This document shows, piece after piece, positions 58,201 through 64,000 of a DNA stretch of 64,000 bases; within the stretch, counting starts at the first letter, position 1; each line of letters starts with the position of its first letter. The position numbers and the translations under genes were made by a program. The notes under the pieces are model-generated. The model did no database searches. It was given only the letters and a program-made list of their open reading frames with translations, and was not told the origin of the DNA. The DNA is from Thecaphora thlaspeos. Its lineage: Eukaryota; Basidiomycota; Ustilaginomycetes; Urocystidales; Glomosporiaceae. The DNA is taken from assembly GCA_900291925.1 (NCBI GenBank), contig UWYS01000012.1, forward strand, positions 744,001-808,000, given 5' to 3'.

Positions 58201-59767
58201 GCCGCTTGCAAGGGCTCTGCGAAAGCCGCACCTCTGAGGTCGACCCAAACACGATCGACGAGCCTGACGGCGGGGCGACGTATCCCAGCCGTCCTGCTCG
58301 GGCGGTGGTCCGCAGCGCCGGGTCACTCGACTGATGCGACGATCCGCCCCATGTCGAGGCAAACGAAGATTGGCGCTGGTCGACGAGGGACGAGTAGGAC
58401 GTCGAAGTGGTCCGGTTGAGGGTGCTCTCGCTGCTCACCGTCGAGTCAGACGTCTGCATCAGGTGGCGCGGGCTCGAGGGCATCGAGGGCATCGGCTCGT
58501 CCATTGGTCCGACCTGCCGACTGCGCGACGTGTCGACGATGTCGTCGATTTGGTCAAAGTTGGTGTCGAGCGACAGCTCAACCTCTTCGGGCGGGATCGG
58601 CTTGGGCGGCCCGTCGCCGTCTTCGTGCGTCTTTGTCCGCCTCCGGTGATGTGGGATCACGCCGCGGATCTTGCGCCTCTCCTTGCGCAGCTGCTCCTGA
58701 TGGGGCTCGGCATCGAACTCGTCCTCGAGACTCTGCGCAGGGTGCTGCGCGTCGATCTTTGACGGCACCGACCGATCCCAAGGGTTCGGGTTGAAGGGCG
58801 GCGAGTGCATCGACCCCGTCGAGCTGGCCGACAGAGGGCCGCGTGCCAGCTGGGACGACGACAAGGCCGAGTAGAAGCGGCTCGACCCACTGGACTCGTG
58901 CCATGCCGCCGGCCGCTGCGGCTGCGGCACCTGGTTGGCCGGGTAAAGCCGGAGCGCGGGGAGGGGCGACGGCGGCGGGGCGGGATCGGCTTGCTCCCTT
59001 GCACCGTGTATGCTCGAGGCCTTCTTCTTCAGGAACTTGAAGGGATTCTTGGACGACTTCTTGCCGATGCCAGAGGACGTCTCCTTCTGCGTGACGCCGA
59101 GCGTGCTGGTCGAGGTGCTGGCCGACGGAGGCGTGGCGTGCCTCGCCATCGACTTTGTCCCTGGCGAGGGTCCGAGGCTGCCATAGTCGCCGGGCGAGTG
59201 GAAGCTGCTGCCGCCACCGCCGCCGCCGATGCCATTGGGGGCAAGTTTTGTCCTCGAGCGAGGCTTGGGCGTCCAGCTCTCCGAGGACTGAAAGAGCCAC
59301 GGGCTGATGTCCTCCCTCTTGTCGGCCGCCTTTGAGCCGTTGGGATGGCTCGGCCACGCATCGGCGGGCTGCGGGTTGGAGCTGCGCGAGATGACCTCGC
59401 TCAGCTCGTGGTCGTCGAGGGGCGAGATGGACAGCTCCTCGTCGCCTTCGAGAGCCAGGTGGGAGGAGGACGACGACAAGAGGTGCGCCTGGGTGTGGCG
59501 GGAGCGCGGCTCGAGTGACGAGGGTGGCGGCGGCGGTGCGTGGGCGTAGCGGGGAGCAGCGTGCGCCGCGCTATACGGCGATTCGCGCGCCGAGGCTGAG
59601 TAGCCACGGTCGCGCGTGCCGTGGTGGAGGCGAGGAGTAGAAGTGCTCTCGGTAGCGCGGTGGACGTGACGATGGCCAAGATCGAGCGGCTGCGGCCGGG
59701 TACGACCGGACTCGTGCGGAGCGGTGGTGGGCCTGGATGACGATGTCATCCTCCTCGCCGCCTCCAT
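52229..59767 (-). CDS. UAC1: Adenylate cyclase (fungal RA-LRR-PP2C-cyclase type), about 2456 aa
   Basis: Two exons: 59767-56993 and 56824-52229. The 168-nt intron has donor GTGAGT and acceptor GACAG, phase 0 (PGGKN/HFLRVYK). It makes cAMP for the PKA pathway that controls morphogenesis and mating in smuts. Exon 1 is 925 residues of Ser/Pro-rich disordered sequence. Exon 2 has a Ras-association domain (HSFITLACSLIYTASEV... to FVFRPDS) and then about 20 leucine-rich repeats. A PP2C-like domain follows (FGLFDGRGHGAHVGSRIARHL; the usual DGHG is DGRG, so its phosphatase activity is doubtful). Last is the class III cyclase domain, with metal-binding VFTDIKNSTSLWE (Asp about 2008), KTEGDAFMVSF and GPMVNRSARICGAADGGQ. 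The size is close to the Ustilago protein as I remember it. The start could be either of two nearby Met codons (59767 or 59749). Confidence 0.93.
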
Positions 59768-60385
59768 CTATGGACAGGGATGCACCAGTGGCGGTGGCGT
59801 CCTCGACGGAAACCTCACCCGCCCACCTGGGAAGAATGAGAAGTGGGGCTGTGTCGGCCAGTCAGACGTTGTCAGACGATGCTGACGGCTGTGGCAGCGG
59901 TAGCGCGAAGAGGCCGGTCAGGGTTAGCGCACGCCGCTTCAGCAGCCGCCACGCAGCCGAGGCTATGTTGGTGATCGCTCTGTCGACAAGGACGGAGGCT
60001 GCAGAGGCAGGAGTACGGGACGGGACGGCGGACGATGGCCACTCGCTGACGTTTAGGCGGAAGGGATGTTCGAGAGAGGCAAGGGAGGGTGAAAGAGAGT
60101 AGACACACGGAGGCGATGGGGGCCGGAGCGGACGAGCGGGCAGGTTGGAGCTCAGGCTCGTTCCGGTCGTGTTTGAGGCGCGACAGGGTCGGCTGCTGTG
60201 GCGGTGCGCGTCCGTCGTGCAGTAGCTGAGCTGCCGATCCGATGAGGCCGCGAGCGTCCAGAGGATGTGTGCGTTGAGTGCCGGGAGGTCGGGGTGCCGC
60301 AACGTGTGCAGCCGACTGCGGTTCTTTGGCAGTAAGAGTGGGACGTCGGGCTGGCTGGCGAGCCGGTTGGGACTGCTCCGACGGG

Positions 60386-60415
60386 GTCGCGTCGTCGTCG
60401 TCGTCGTCGTCGTCG
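60386..60415 (+). repeat. GTC trinucleotide microsatellite
   Basis: About nine tandem GTC units upstream of adenylate cyclase. Confidence 0.9.
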
Positions 60416-60435
60416 TGTTGGTCGCCAGTGGTGAC

Positions 60436-60436
60436 G

Positions 60437-60488
<52 letters not shown>

Positions 60489-60490
60489 GG
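60436..60490 (+). repeat. GAT microsatellite running into GGT repeats
   Basis: About twelve GAT units followed by about six GGT units, likely to vary in length between strains. Confidence 0.92.
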
Positions 60491-60871
60491 CGAGCGAGTA
60501 AGCACGGAGGGTCGGAGAGGCACGACTTGGGCCCGGTCCCCCTCGCCTCGCCGCGCCGTGTCGCTGTCTCGAGGCGCGGGCAGGGGCCGCTCGGCCTGCT
60601 TGGCTCGAGCTGGCAAGCCTGGCTGGCCCCGGCCCCCGCGGATAACATAAAAATTGTCGCATAATAGACAGCTGGAAAAAAGAAAGGAAAGGAAAGTAAG
60701 GCTCCACGCCACCGGCCTCACCTCGCCGTGGCTCAAGGCGCCAAGCGGTAGTGTCGTACAGTAGTACCTTGCTGCGCCGGCCAAACGCAAACGCCACGTA
60801 CATACAAAGAGGAAGAGGGAGAGGGGAACGCAAGGATGATCCGGTCGGACGCCCGAGTTCGGGCGGGGCGC

Positions 60872-63833
<2,962 letters not shown>

Positions 63834-64000
63834 CTAGTGGTCCCTCCCGGTCTGCTTGCGCGCGTCCTCCTTAAGCTTTTCGATGTTGGAGGGATGTGTG
63901 ATGACATCGGCAGCCCAGTACACCATGAACGCTCCCAGGCCCAGCCCGAAGCCGGGGAAGAGGTTGCGGATCATGTACCTGTACGAAAAGACCGGGTGCT
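63834..64000 (-). CDS. C-terminal end of a probable complex I NDUFB3/B12-like subunit (start outside the window)
   Basis: The minus-strand frame enters from the window edge and ends at a TAG at 63836-63834. Fifty-five codons are visible. They include HPVFSYRYMIRNLFPGFGLG, then LGAFMVYWAADVI as one membrane segment, and a charged tail ending TGRDH. The order of an aromatic-rich lead, R-N-L-FPGFG and a single transmembrane helix is that of the small NADH dehydrogenase B12/NDUFB3 accessory subunit of the mitochondrial inner membrane. The rest of the gene is needed for certainty; other single-span mitochondrial proteins remain possible. Confidence 0.55.
   Translation of the reverse strand, partial: HPVFSYRYMIRNLFPGFGLGLGAFMVYWAADVITHPSNIEKLKEDARKQTGRDH

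Larger units (their letters stand above)
59768..60871. other. Spacer between adenylate cyclase and ATP sulfurylase
   Basis: Adenylate cyclase promoter with two trinucleotide microsatellites (listed separately), then the 3' UTR of MET3. Long minus-strand frames here come from the repeats and have no family features. Confidence 0.5.

Overview
This is GC-rich fungal nuclear DNA. Genes are long and sparsely interrupted: the introns I can place are about 60-170 nt with GTNNGT-type donors and CAG acceptors. The gene set is eukaryotic: a MYST acetyltransferase, SF3B1, MED12, UTP13, PEX5, cytosolic LeuRS and ATP sulfurylase. A giant adenylate cyclase of the RA-LRR-PP2C-cyclase type points to a basidiomycete. 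Its size and architecture, together with the codon and promoter style (CT-rich leaders), suggest Ustilaginomycotina (smut-like fungi). The species cannot be named from this window.

Layout. 0-9 kb: the 3' end of an unrecognised low-complexity gene, an unrecognised Ser/Pro-rich gene, and a membrane-anchored HSL-type lipase. 9-31 kb: a doubtful short ORF, PEX5, an intron-containing tRNA that I read as Gly(CCC), UTP13, MED12, a DDE transposase relic, LeuRS and a secreted GH43-like glycosidase. 31-34 kb: a gene-poor stretch with a possible tiny secreted-peptide gene and palindromic short repeats. 34-41 kb: SF3B1 and ESA1 fire divergently from a 1.1 kb spacer that carries a 396-nt uninterrupted pyrimidine tract. 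41.2-50 kb: a broken DUF2945/HVA1-like gene, then about 8 kb of CpG-depleted transposon debris. This debris contains one recognisable Ty1/copia element (two short LTRs, a tRNA-Lys-like primer site, a decayed gag-pol), a solo LTR in the opposite orientation and a fourth, diverged LTR. 50-64 kb: a seven-exon class II (SIRT4-like) sirtuin, adenylate cyclase, ATP sulfurylase, and the start-truncated end of a probable complex I NDUFB3-like subunit.

Most genes are unrelated housekeeping genes. There is no biosynthetic cluster, CRISPR array or operon-like unit. The most unusual material is the mutated retrotransposon island. A GC-rich relative of one of its repeats, 15 kb away, shows that nearly every CpG in the island copy has become TpG or CpA. 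In addition, every in-frame stop in the readable gag-pol is TAG. Other points of interest are the primer-binding site, the two hairpin units after pol, the tRNA intron, the ATG-less open frame in front of LeuRS, and the long pyrimidine tract.
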